Source of the DNA: Sphaerochaeta sp.
Lineage (GTDB): Bacteria > Spirochaetota > Spirochaetia > Sphaerochaetales > Sphaerochaetaceae
Assembly (NCBI GenBank): GCA_018399495.1
Contig: JAGYOG010000003.1
Coordinates: 1-64,000 of the forward strand
Direction: 5' to 3'
DNA: 64,000 nucleotides
Translations under genes and position numbers: made by a program
The notes under the pieces: model-generated
Told to the model about the DNA's origin: nothing
The model's database searches: none
What the model saw: only the letters and a program-made list of their open reading frames with translations
Part shown: in pieces, positions 1-9,106 of the stretch
Layout of the letters: the number at the start of each line of letters is the position of its first letter
How positions within the stretch are numbered: position 1 is the first letter of the stretch

Positions 1-2
1 TA

Positions 3-230
3 ACTCCTACATCCGGAGGGAGTGTGGGCAACTACGCTGACCCTGCGTACGCCTCCCGCAATGCTGTAGAGCATACCCTTGTTGCTGGAATCAACGGCTC
101 CTACCAGATCACTGATACACTAAGGACCTTTGGGCAACTGGATTATATCACCATAGGGAACTATCAGAATATTTCTGGAGAAAAAGCTAGTGATATTCAA
201 CTTACCCTTGGCTTGAGCTACACCATCTAA
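3..230 (+). CDS. C-terminal fragment of a putative outer-membrane beta-barrel protein (truncated at window start)
   Basis: Open frame from the window edge to TAA at 230; alternating hydrophobic pattern and terminal aromatic/aliphatic residues (...IQLTLGLSYTI). Confidence 0.5.
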   Translation, partial: TPTSGGSVGNYADPAYASRNAVEHTLVAGINGSYQITDTLRTFGQLDYITIGNYQNISGEKASDIQLTLGLSYTI

Positions 231-237
231 CAAGGGA

Positions 238-1944
238 GTGCGTGTGAAACGACTATCCATCATTCTGTTGTTGTTTGGTATAAGCATCGGACCACTTCTT
301 GCTGTTACCGGTGCGCAGGAAGTGATACCACTCTCTGATCCCATCTATCAGGAGATGGACCTGCTATACTTACTCACAGGGCAAGGGACACCTTCTGCCT
401 CTCGGCCTTGGACAAAAGCTGAGGCTCAGAACCAGCTCTCATATGTCAATCCCGGGGAGGATGGGAGCATTCGGCATGCGCTCTATACTTCCATTCATCA
501 AACTGCATATGAACCACTCCGTTGGATTTTCCCTGACGAATTTGCTCTATCAGCAAATCTTGATCTCTCTCTGGAAGGCTATGCCCACCATAATCCATCG
601 TATAACTCCATGGGGACGTGGTCTTACTCTTTCCCTGAGAGAAAGCCACTGGCAAGACTCCGATTGGATATGGCTCTATCAGATTTTTTCTACACCTATA
701 GTGACCTGCAATATGGATACGGGCTCTACACGTATGATGATGTGATTCCCCACGTGTATAGTGACAGTGAACATGCCTCGGTAGGAGCTCTTATTCCCGA
801 TGCGAGTAAAAATGATATTCTCTATGTCGATGCAGCCACACCCCTCATACAATATCAGAAACGCTTTGCGAACAACCTAATACCTGCAAGTAAGCATTTT
901 GACTTTCAGTGGCCAAAACGAGCAGTGTTTTCGGTTGGTTCAGGGCATTGGAATCTTTCTTTCAGTAGAGACCGAATTTCTTGGGGAAACTCCCGGATTG
1001 GAAACTTTGTTTTGGACAATCATGTCGACTTTCATGAGTATCTTCGCTTTACAGCTTACTCCAAATATTTCAAATATGAGGCATTGACGATTTTTTTCGA
1101 TACCTACTATGCCAACGAACCTCACATTCGTATGTTGCTTGCCCATCGTCTGGAATTTCGACCTTGGGAAAACCTGACGATTGCTGTTAGCGAGAATGTC
1201 ATGTATAAGGATGATTTTCTGGATATTCGGTTTCTCAATCCGTCGTTTATCTATCATAACCTGCATCAGGAGAGCAAGTTCAACGCAATAGCGCATGCTG
1301 AACTGGCATATGTGCCAATCCTAGGGGTTCGTCTGTACGGACAGTTTGCTTTGGACCAGGCAGTTGCCCCCAATGAGGATCCTGATGAAGAGGACACCGC
1401 TTGGGCTCTTTCATTGGGCTTAGAGGTAGCAAAGCCACTAGATAATGGGGTACTTTCCAGTGCATTGGAAGCTTCGATGGCTCTACCCAGTATGTATCGT
1501 AGGGATAAGGTCGACTTCTTGATGATCCGACGGTATGCAGGACTTGGGCGTACCGTACATCTCCTTGACTACATAGGTTCACCCTATGGGGGAGATGCTT
1601 TGGTGGTTCTCTCTGAGACAAACTATCATGTTCCCTCTGTTGGTACCTTGTCACTTACACTCACAGCTGCCTTGAAGGGCGAGATAGATATGTACACACC
1701 GAGTATCGGTGGTACCACTGATTATGGTGCTGTCCTTTTCTCCCAAAATATGATTTCCACACTTTTCTGTGCAACCATTGCAGGAGAGAAGAATCTGGAG
1801 CTAAGCCCCTCGGGTATTGAGAGCTGGAAAATCTATTCCAGCTTTTCGTTTCTTTCATTCGGAGAATATATACAATCCAGTCATACGTTTACTCCGAACT
1901 CGTGGGATATTCAGATGGTCATGGGAACCACAGTTACTTTCTAA
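238..1944 (+). CDS. Putative outer-membrane protein, Wzi capsule-assembly-like
   Basis: 568 aa ORF with signal peptide (MRVKRLSIILLLFGISIGPLLA), beta-barrel-like composition, C-terminal VTF. Confidence 0.6.
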   Translation: MRVKRLSIILLLFGISIGPLLAVTGAQEVIPLSDPIYQEMDLLYLLTGQGTPSASRPWTKAEAQNQLSYVNPGEDGSIRHALYTSIHQTAYEPLRWIFPDEFALSANLDLSLEGYAHHNPSYNSMGTWSYSFPERKPLARLRLDMALSDFFYTYSDLQYGYGLYTYDDVIPHVYSDSEHASVGALIPDASKNDILYVDAATPLIQYQKRFANNLIPASKHFDFQWPKRAVFSVGSGHWNLSFSRDRISWGNSRIGNFVLDNHVDFHEYLRFTAYSKYFKYEALTIFFDTYYANEPHIRMLLAHRLEFRPWENLTIAVSENVMYKDDFLDIRFLNPSFIYHNLHQESKFNAIAHAELAYVPILGVRLYGQFALDQAVAPNEDPDEEDTAWALSLGLEVAKPLDNGVLSSALEASMALPSMYRRDKVDFLMIRRYAGLGRTVHLLDYIGSPYGGDALVVLSETNYHVPSVGTLSLTLTAALKGEIDMYTPSIGGTTDYGAVLFSQNMISTLFCATIAGEKNLELSPSGIESWKIYSSFSFLSFGEYIQSSHTFTPNSWDIQMVMGTTVTF

Positions 1945-2029
1945 TGGCAAATGTACAGTGAGAAAATTATGTCACAAGTAATAACGGTATTCATTGACGG
2001 CATGGGTAAACTAAGAGTAGGATGAAATT

Positions 2030-2236
2030 AGAGATGGACCTTGTTTATGTGTTTCCTTCTAACAACGGCCTTTCTCGTAGAGTTCTGAGACGATTTCTTC
2101 TGACCGTTCCCTTTGCGTGGGGGGAATCGAAAAGTTGGCGGCTACCTGGGGAGGTGGCCGTCAGTCTTGAGGGACTAAGGAACGGTTGAGCATGAGACTT
2201 CGCTGTGGGGTGCGAGGTCTCATTGCTTTTTTGTTT
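2030..2236 (+). ncRNA. Candidate structured non-coding RNA, class unknown
   Basis: Promoter-like TTGACG-N18-TAGGAT at 1994-2023, several long stems (2137-2147/2152-2162; 2103-2110/2179-2186) and a strong intrinsic terminator; no ORF on the + strand in a known family. Confidence 0.4.
2192..2236 (+). terminator. Intrinsic terminator
   Basis: 12 bp stem ATGAGACTTCGC/GCGAGGTCTCAT (one G-U) followed by TGCTTTTTTGTTTT. Confidence 0.8.
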
Positions 2237-2251
2237 TCAAAGCTTGGGGTT

Positions 2252-3508
2252 TTAGTTCTCGAAGAACCGATTTCCAATATCTTGACGATACCAAGCACCT
2301 TCAAAATTAACTTGTTTGACACCTTTGTATGCATTCTTGTTTGCATTCATGATGTTGTAGCCGATGCCTACAACAGTGACACAACGTCCACCAGTGGTTA
2401 CTAATTTTCCTTCATACTCTTGAACTCCTCCGAAGAAGTAACGCGGAGCGCCTTCGAAGCTGTTGTAAAGCAGGGGAGCAGGCATTGGGTCGAGGTTTTT
2501 TCCAATGATAGGCTTTTCCGGATAACCATCAGAAGCAATCACCAAGGCTACTGCCGATTGATTGGAAGTCTCAAGATTAAGGGATGAGAGTGTATCATGC
2601 TTCATGGCATTAAGGATGTCCACAATATCAGTGTTTATAAGTGGGACGAATGCCTGTGCTGCAGGGTCATTGAATCGAACGTGGTAATCCACCAATATAG
2701 GTCCATTATCAGTAATAATAACACTGATGGTCAGTACACCCTTGTAAGCCATCTTTTCCGCTTTCAAACCGAACAATACCGGCTCAATAATCGAGTCGAC
2801 GAGAGCCTCGCTAAGATCTTTCTGGAGAGGAACAGGGCAGATGGAACCCATACCGCCTGTTGGTAGTCCTCCCTCCTCAACCTTCATATAGTCACTTGAG
2901 GTAGGGAGCATCAGATACCCTTTATTATCCAAGAAGAGGGTAATGGTAATAGGGAGCCCATTTAGGTGTTCTTCCAGAATGATTGGCCCAGTGGCAAGCA
3001 ACCCCTTGGAGAAATCCATCAGGGTGGAATAGTCAGAGGAGTCAACCATGACCCTGCTGGGGGCAATTGCGTTGCTCTTGACCACGAAGCGCTCCCCTTC
3101 GTGGCGCTTCAAATACTCAGAGAGTTTATCTTCATCATCAAACAGAACGTGGGAAGAGGTAGGGATGTTGTGTCGATCGGAAAACATGCGGGCAAAATTA
3201 CGGTTCCCCTCAAGCTTCAGAGCTCGGTTGGGTGCTCCAAAGGTATCGATCCCCCGTTCATTGAGGAAGTCGATGACACCAGTAAACAACGGTGCTTCAG
3301 TACCGACAAAAACAAAGTCGATCCCATGGGTTTGGCATGCTTCATGGACCTGTTCCGGGTCTGAAGGATCAATGGTTAGATTTACAGCTATTGTATTTGT
3401 ACCGACATTGCCAGGTGCTACATACAACCCATCAATCAAACGACTTTGAGAGAACCACCATGCAATGGCATGGTCTTTCGCTCCGGACCCTAATACTAAT
3501 ACTCTCAT
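2252..3508 (-). CDS. purD: Phosphoribosylamine--glycine ligase-like ATP-grasp protein (divergent PurD)
   Basis: N-term MRVLVLGSGAKDHAIAWW, APGNVGT, LPTGGMGS; start placed at internal Met of the track ORF. Confidence 0.8.
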   Translation of the reverse strand: MRVLVLGSGAKDHAIAWWFSQSRLIDGLYVAPGNVGTNTIAVNLTIDPSDPEQVHEACQTHGIDFVFVGTEAPLFTGVIDFLNERGIDTFGAPNRALKLEGNRNFARMFSDRHNIPTSSHVLFDDEDKLSEYLKRHEGERFVVKSNAIAPSRVMVDSSDYSTLMDFSKGLLATGPIILEEHLNGLPITITLFLDNKGYLMLPTSSDYMKVEEGGLPTGGMGSICPVPLQKDLSEALVDSIIEPVLFGLKAEKMAYKGVLTISVIITDNGPILVDYHVRFNDPAAQAFVPLINTDIVDILNAMKHDTLSSLNLETSNQSAVALVIASDGYPEKPIIGKNLDPMPAPLLYNSFEGAPRYFFGGVQEYEGKLVTTGGRCVTVVGIGYNIMNANKNAYKGVKQVNFEGAWYRQDIGNRFFEN

Positions 3509-3559
3509 TGCATTTCCTTTCCGATGTGATTGCATGGATAAACGTACCATTTTACCGCT

Positions 3560-4558
3560 TTACAGGTCAACAAGTGGGCTGAGTGCCTCAAGATACTGTT
3601 CACGTTTGGAAGCGTGTACGACAGCTAGTTTAATTGTTGACGTATTAGGAATTCCCTTCAGATAACTACAGGTGTGTTTCCTCATTAGGGTACAAGCGGT
3701 TCTTTCTCCAAACGTGTCAATCATGAGGTCCAGATGTCGAAGAATTGCAACTTTTCGCATCGCTATACTGATGGGCTCTGGTTCCTTTTCTTGTAGGATG
3801 GCTTTTGCTTGGGAAAAGATGAAGGGGTTGCCAATGGCTCCCCGGGCGAACATTACTCCGTCAATGCCGGTTTCTTCAAGCATTCTCTTGGCATCCTCTG
3901 CCTTGAAGAGGTCCCCGGAACCAAAGACTGGTATCCGATAGGTATGATCCATTGTGTATTGCTTGAGTTCGGTGAGCTTGCTCCAATTTGCAAACGGAGC
4001 GTATCCTTGGCTGCGGGTTCGTGCGTGAAGCGTCAATGCACTTGCCCCTCCATCAAGAGCGGCTTGGGCAAATTCAAGGAAGTTTTCACTGTGTGCATCC
4101 CAGCCTATTCTTAATTTGACTGACACAGGAATGTTCGTTTCTTCCGTAATGATTCGTACCACCTCAGTTATGAGCTTGGGGTTTTTCATCATGGCTGCCC
4201 CTGCTCCCGCCTTGGTGACCTTGGGAACCGGACAACCACAATTTATATCAATTACCTCAGGATGGTAAGGAATAAGTTGCCCTAAGGCTTCCTTGAGAGA
4301 ATCTGTATTGCCCATGAAAAGTTGGACCGCGTACTTTGTTTCATTTGGGGCACGATCCATAAGCACAAGTGTTTTTTGGCCTTTTCGTGCCAGTCCTTCC
4401 GCACTGATCATCTCAGTGAAGGTAAAATTGGCTCCCTCTTCAATGCAGAGCATCCTGAATGGTATATCTGTGTACCCGGCAAGTGGAGCAAGGAACAGGT
4501 TCCCGCTTAGTGTTGTCGAGCCAATCGTTACAGGGTGATAGAGGTTTTGTTCGTTCAT
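3560..4558 (-). CDS. dusB: tRNA-dihydrouridine synthase
   Basis: LAPLAGYTDIPFR, DINCGCPVPKVTKAGAGAAMM, GSGDLF, ID GVMFARGAIGNP motifs. Confidence 0.9.
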   Translation of the reverse strand: MNEQNLYHPVTIGSTTLSGNLFLAPLAGYTDIPFRMLCIEEGANFTFTEMISAEGLARKGQKTLVLMDRAPNETKYAVQLFMGNTDSLKEALGQLIPYHPEVIDINCGCPVPKVTKAGAGAAMMKNPKLITEVVRIITEETNIPVSVKLRIGWDAHSENFLEFAQAALDGGASALTLHARTRSQGYAPFANWSKLTELKQYTMDHTYRIPVFGSGDLFKAEDAKRMLEETGIDGVMFARGAIGNPFIFSQAKAILQEKEPEPISIAMRKVAILRHLDLMIDTFGERTACTLMRKHTCSYLKGIPNTSTIKLAVVHASKREQYLEALSPLVDL

Positions 4559-5337
4559 ATATCCTTCGGAAGGGCAAAGGCCCTGAGGCTGTTAGCATAA
4601 AGCGTTTGGGATAGTGCTTCAAGAGATGTTTGCCTCAGTGCTGCAAGAACGTTTGCCGTTTCCAGAATATATTGAATTTTATTTCGCTCTCCTTTATGGG
4701 AGTAGGGGGTCATGAAAGGAGCCTCGCTCTCGATGACAATCCGATCCTCGGGGAGGCGTATAGCAACCTCTTGCAGCATTCTGCTGTTTTTAAAGGTCAG
4801 ATTACCTGCGAAAGAGAAGGTAAGGTTTATATCTAGTGCCCGTCTTGCAAATGTCCAATCCTCGCCAAAGCAGTGCAGAATGCCACCTTTTGGGGGAAGC
4901 TTTTCCTCAAGAATGGGCAATAGATCTTCTCCTGCATTTCGGTTGTGAATGATTACCGGGAGATCAAGATGTTTGGCAATTTCAAGATGTTTGAGCATCA
5001 ACTCTATCTGAGCAGTCTTGTCACCTCCGAACATATGGTAATAATCAAGTCCGGTCTCGCCGATTGCAATGACACGATTCTTTTTTGCATGAGAAATGAC
5101 CCTTTCTTCCCAATCATGCCCTGGATGGGCAACTTCAGTAGGGGAAACTCCTACGGCATGAAATACATCCTCTGCGCTTTCCAAGTTGGCATAGGTCTTC
5201 TCAAAATCGACTAAACTGTTACAGATGCTCACAACGTGCTTGACCGACTTGATTTTTGCAAGTTGGACAGCAAGCAGTTGCTCCATTTTGTCATCTTGTA
5301 TCAACCCTATGTGGGCGTGCGTGTCGAACAGTTGCAT
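4555..5337 (-). CDS. tatD: TatD family hydrolase
   Basis: FDTHAHIG, AIGETGLDYYH, LPVIIHNRNA, GGILHCFGE, IVIESEAPFM; 4 nt overlap with dus. Confidence 0.88.
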   Translation of the reverse strand: MQLFDTHAHIGLIQDDKMEQLLAVQLAKIKSVKHVVSICNSLVDFEKTYANLESAEDVFHAVGVSPTEVAHPGHDWEERVISHAKKNRVIAIGETGLDYYHMFGGDKTAQIELMLKHLEIAKHLDLPVIIHNRNAGEDLLPILEEKLPPKGGILHCFGEDWTFARRALDINLTFSFAGNLTFKNSRMLQEVAIRLPEDRIVIESEAPFMTPYSHKGERNKIQYILETANVLAALRQTSLEALSQTLYANSLRAFALPKDI

Positions 5338-5524
5338 ACCGACTCCTTGAGAAGCTTACAAGCCTGTGTGGAGGATGGGTTCACTATAGCATGGGCAATG
5401 TGAGTCGTCAATGTTGTAACTCATATACAGTAAAATAGTTATATACCTATGCAGAGAGTTTGACAATTTATTATCGACGTGATAGCTTTACTGAAGTGCC
5501 GCGTTTTGATGGCAAAGGATATAG

Positions 5525-6619
5525 ATGAAACGAGAACGAACGAGTGCCGATAGCCGTGTTCAGAAGAACCGGCCATCATATGGTTATATATATTTGGTTA
5601 AAAACCCTTCTTCAAATGAGATGAGCATCTGTGCTTGGGATTCTGTGTTGTATCCCGGGACCTCTGTAGTTGCTCCTACGCGCTACGGACTTGATCTAGG
5701 GGTCATTGTTTCTCCTGCAGACAAGCTGGGCAAGTCCTATGAGCCTGGATGTGACCAACCGAGGGCAGCATGTTTTCATGCAGAATCTTGTCTTCCCAAG
5801 GAAGAACGGGAAGAAATATATGTAGGGGAACCGGAGGAAGCGCTTCCTTCTTACTCACCAGAAAAAGATGAGGATCCTTGCGAATCCTGTGAAGGATGTA
5901 ATCCCCAGAGAGAGCCCGAAGAGATTGAAATCACAGGGGATGTCGTGTGGATTGACCGTTTAGCAACCCCATCAGATATGAACCGATATCAGGAGCAGTC
6001 AGAGAAAGAAGATGAGGCGATGCGAATTTGCCGAGAGAAAATTGTTCTTCATAAGCTTGATATGAAACTGGTGACTGCCCACTTCTTGCTTGGAGAGCCG
6101 AAGATTATATTCTTTTTCACTGCAGATGTACGTGTGGATTTCCGCGAACTGGTCAAAGATTTAGTTTCAGTTTTCCGTATTCGAATTGAGCTGAGACAAA
6201 TTGGGGTGCGTGATGAAAGCCGTGTACTTGGTGGACTTGCTGTATGTGGGCGTGATTTTTGTTGCCATAGTGTGACTGACAAGCTCAATCCTGTTTCAAT
6301 CAAGATGGCCAAAGAGCAGAACCTTTCTTTGAATTCTATGAAAATTTCTGGTCCTTGCGGTCGGTTGCTTTGTTGTCTTTCCTATGAATATGACTTCTAT
6401 GTCGAGGAAAAGCGCAATTATCCCCCAGAAGGAAGTAAATTGAAGGTGGGCTATGACTTGATGAAAGTTCATGAAGTCAACATACTGTCAAAACGTATCA
6501 TGCTTAGTGGAAGTGAGGGAAGAACGCTTACCATTCCTCAAAGTGCGGTATTTTTCAATAGTGACACCAAGCGTTGGGAGATTGATAAGGAGTTTGCAAA
6601 TGAATTTTTATCAAACTGA
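5525..6619 (+). CDS. PSP1/RicT (YaaT)-like protein with Cys-rich insertion
   Basis: DVRVDFRELVKDLVSVFRIRIELRQIGVRDESRVLGGLAVCGRDFCCHS...CGRLLCCLSYEY typical of PSP1 C-terminal domain. Confidence 0.88.
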   Translation: MKRERTSADSRVQKNRPSYGYIYLVKNPSSNEMSICAWDSVLYPGTSVVAPTRYGLDLGVIVSPADKLGKSYEPGCDQPRAACFHAESCLPKEEREEIYVGEPEEALPSYSPEKDEDPCESCEGCNPQREPEEIEITGDVVWIDRLATPSDMNRYQEQSEKEDEAMRICREKIVLHKLDMKLVTAHFLLGEPKIIFFFTADVRVDFRELVKDLVSVFRIRIELRQIGVRDESRVLGGLAVCGRDFCCHSVTDKLNPVSIKMAKEQNLSLNSMKISGPCGRLLCCLSYEYDFYVEEKRNYPPEGSKLKVGYDLMKVHEVNILSKRIMLSGSEGRTLTIPQSAVFFNSDTKRWEIDKEFANEFLSN

Positions 6620-6744
6620 AATAAAGCATTGTATTGACCCATTTTATAGACTGTGATATGTTTTTAAATCGTCGGCGCTTTATTGCCGGCTTCAACTTTA
6701 ATAAATGAAATACGTATTCAAGGTAATATGTTTGGAGGTATTAC

Positions 6745-7020
6745 GTGATTAACAGGTCTGCTGAAAAAAGAGAGCGACAGAACCAAGTCCGGAAAATGAG
6801 AAACCGCGCAACCAAGAGCACCATGCGCACTGCAATTAAGAAATTTGATGTTGCTATGGTTGCCGGAGACAAGGAAGCTGCTGCTGATGCTTTGGCTTTG
6901 AGTCTCAAGTTGCTTGATTCAACTGCCGGGAAGGGAGTCATCCACCACAATACAGCCAACCGCAAGAAATCCAGATTGCAGAGCCGTTTCAACAAGATGA
7001 CAAACCAGACTGCTGTATAA
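6745..7020 (+). CDS. rpsT: 30S ribosomal protein S20
   Basis: SAEKRERQNQVRKMRNRATKSTMRTAIKKF...KGVIHHNTANRKKSRL; start may be the GTG/ATG near 6745. Confidence 0.93.
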   Translation: MINRSAEKRERQNQVRKMRNRATKSTMRTAIKKFDVAMVAGDKEAAADALALSLKLLDSTAGKGVIHHNTANRKKSRLQSRFNKMTNQTAV

Positions 7021-7089
7021 TCAGACAGTCAGAATAATGAACATGCCGATTGTTGATTGGTGTGTATAGAACGTGTTTAAGGAGTAACC

Positions 7090-7410
7090 ATGGCAGGACC
7101 AAAGTTGACAAAAGCAGCCATAATCGAGAGTCTCCATGAGAAGCATGGACTGAATAGGGCCGATATTCATACAATCATTGACGAGTTTTTTGAAGAAGTG
7201 AAAAGCGGTCTCCAGAATGATCAAGTCATTGAGCTTCGTGGATTTGGAACGTTTGAGGTTCGCACCCGTAAGGGTCGTGAGAAAGCGCGTAATCCAAAGA
7301 CCGGCGCTATTGTTGCCGTCGAAACACATGGAGTTGCCATTTTCCGTCCAGGCAAAGAACTCAAGGATTATGTGTGGGATTTGCGAGAGAATAAATCAGA
7401 GAAGGAATAA
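7090..7410 (+). CDS. HU/IHF family DNA-binding protein
   Basis: VIELRGFGTFEVRTRKGREKARNPKTGAIVAVETHGVAIFRPGKELKD. Confidence 0.93.
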   Translation: MAGPKLTKAAIIESLHEKHGLNRADIHTIIDEFFEEVKSGLQNDQVIELRGFGTFEVRTRKGREKARNPKTGAIVAVETHGVAIFRPGKELKDYVWDLRENKSEKE

Positions 7411-7444
7411 CCTTCTAGGTTTTTAGTAATTAGGAGAAGATCTC

Positions 7445-9106
7445 TTGGTTGACTTGCATGCAAGACGGAACCTCAGAACGGTTTGTTCTGAGGTTCTTGT
7501 GTTATTAGTGTCGGCATTTGTCTACTCAATTGCCTTTCCTGGTCTCTTATCGACCAACGGCATTGGGTTTGTCGCGATTATTTCCTTGATTCCCGTATTT
7601 GCAGTAATTAGGAATACAAGCTGGAAGTTGACCCCAATCTATGGATTTTTCTATGGATTCATGTTTTATCTTTTCTTCAACTATTGGCTCAAGACCTTCC
7701 ACCCCCTTGCCATCTTAATCGTTCCGATTATCAAGGGTGGGGAGATGTTGATGCTTTTCCCCATACTCAAGGCGGCACAGAAGTTATTCAAGAAATATGG
7801 ATACTTGGTTGAAGCGTTAGTGTGGGTTGCTTATTCCTATCTGAGTCAGGACTGGTTTGCTGGGTATCCCTACGGGACCCTGGGTTCGGCAGTATACCGT
7901 TATCTTCCTCTTATCCAGATTTCTGAAATCTTTGGTATTTGGGGAGTTACCTTCATATTAGTGATACCGCAGACTTTCCTTGGGGCCTACCTATATCGTT
8001 GGTACCATGATAGGGAGTATTTCTTGAAGGGTTATCTGAAGGAACACATGGCCTTCCTCATTGCCTATGGGATAGTCCTTTTGGCAACCTTGATTTTCGG
8101 CTTTGCTTCCATGTCATATTGGAAATCCCAAGAACCAGACAAAACTTGGAGGGTGGCTACCATCCAGCATAGTGCTGATACTTGGGAGGGTGGTTATGCT
8201 ACCTACAAGCGAAACTTCAACACATTGCGCAAGATGAGCTTGGAAGCCTTAGTTGAAGATCCTGATATTATACTCTGGTCTGAGACTGCCTTTGTCCCCT
8301 CAGTTACCTGGCATGAGAGCTATCCTTCTGACCCTGCAACCTTAGCCTTGGTGGAGGAGTTTGTCGAGTTCGGCAAGTCACTTCCCATTCCTCTGGTAAC
8401 AGGTAATCCCGAGGGTGTCATTGAAGACTCCAATAAACCAGCTCTTGGAGAAGACGGTTCGTGGAACCGGGCAGATTATAATACCGTCATTTTCTTTGAG
8501 GATGGTAGGATTAAGAATACGTATAGGAAGCAACATCTGGTGCCCTTTACCGAACATTTTCCTTATGAGAAACAGATGCCGTGGCTCTATAATCTCCTAC
8601 TCGCGAATGACTATAACTGGTGGGAGACCGGCTACGATCCAGTAGTCTTTGAGACTGAGGAAGGTGTGAAATTCTCCACTCCTATCTGTTTCGAGGATGT
8701 TTTTGGATATTTGAATGCTGGCTTTGTTTCCCATGGAGCTGACGTTATCGTCAATATGACCAACGATGGGTGGTCTAGAGCAGTCTCTGCAGAAATGCAA
8801 CACCTTGGATTGGCTGTCTTCCGTTCCATTGAGAATCGAAGAACCACCGTTCGTGGTACCAATAGTGGGATGACCTGTGTGGTTGACGTTACGGGAAAGA
8901 TTATCGACCCGATGGAACCTTTTACGGTTGACTACCATATCTATGATGTCCCCGTTTACAGTGGAGAAATACATGGAACTACCTTCTATACCCGGCATGT
9001 GAATTGGTTCGCGTATCTAACCATCTATCTTTCAGCTATTCTCCTTGCTGGAGGTGTGCTGTATCATTTGTATCGATATTTCATCAATAACAGGCAGAAA
9101 AAATAA
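7445..9106 (+). CDS. lnt: Apolipoprotein N-acyltransferase
   Basis: Multi-TM N-terminus plus nitrilase domain (WSETAFVP, YRKQHLVPFTEHFP, TPICFEDVFG, NMTNDGWS). Confidence 0.9.
   Translation: MVDLHARRNLRTVCSEVLVLLVSAFVYSIAFPGLLSTNGIGFVAIISLIPVFAVIRNTSWKLTPIYGFFYGFMFYLFFNYWLKTFHPLAILIVPIIKGGEMLMLFPILKAAQKLFKKYGYLVEALVWVAYSYLSQDWFAGYPYGTLGSAVYRYLPLIQISEIFGIWGVTFILVIPQTFLGAYLYRWYHDREYFLKGYLKEHMAFLIAYGIVLLATLIFGFASMSYWKSQEPDKTWRVATIQHSADTWEGGYATYKRNFNTLRKMSLEALVEDPDIILWSETAFVPSVTWHESYPSDPATLALVEEFVEFGKSLPIPLVTGNPEGVIEDSNKPALGEDGSWNRADYNTVIFFEDGRIKNTYRKQHLVPFTEHFPYEKQMPWLYNLLLANDYNWWETGYDPVVFETEEGVKFSTPICFEDVFGYLNAGFVSHGADVIVNMTNDGWSRAVSAEMQHLGLAVFRSIENRRTTVRGTNSGMTCVVDVTGKIIDPMEPFTVDYHIYDVPVYSGEIHGTTFYTRHVNWFAYLTIYLSAILLAGGVLYHLYRYFINNRQKK

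Noticed and set aside
2161-2404. Short ORFs over the terminator hairpin before purD
   Set aside because: Overlap an intrinsic terminator and the purD 3' end; no coding signal.
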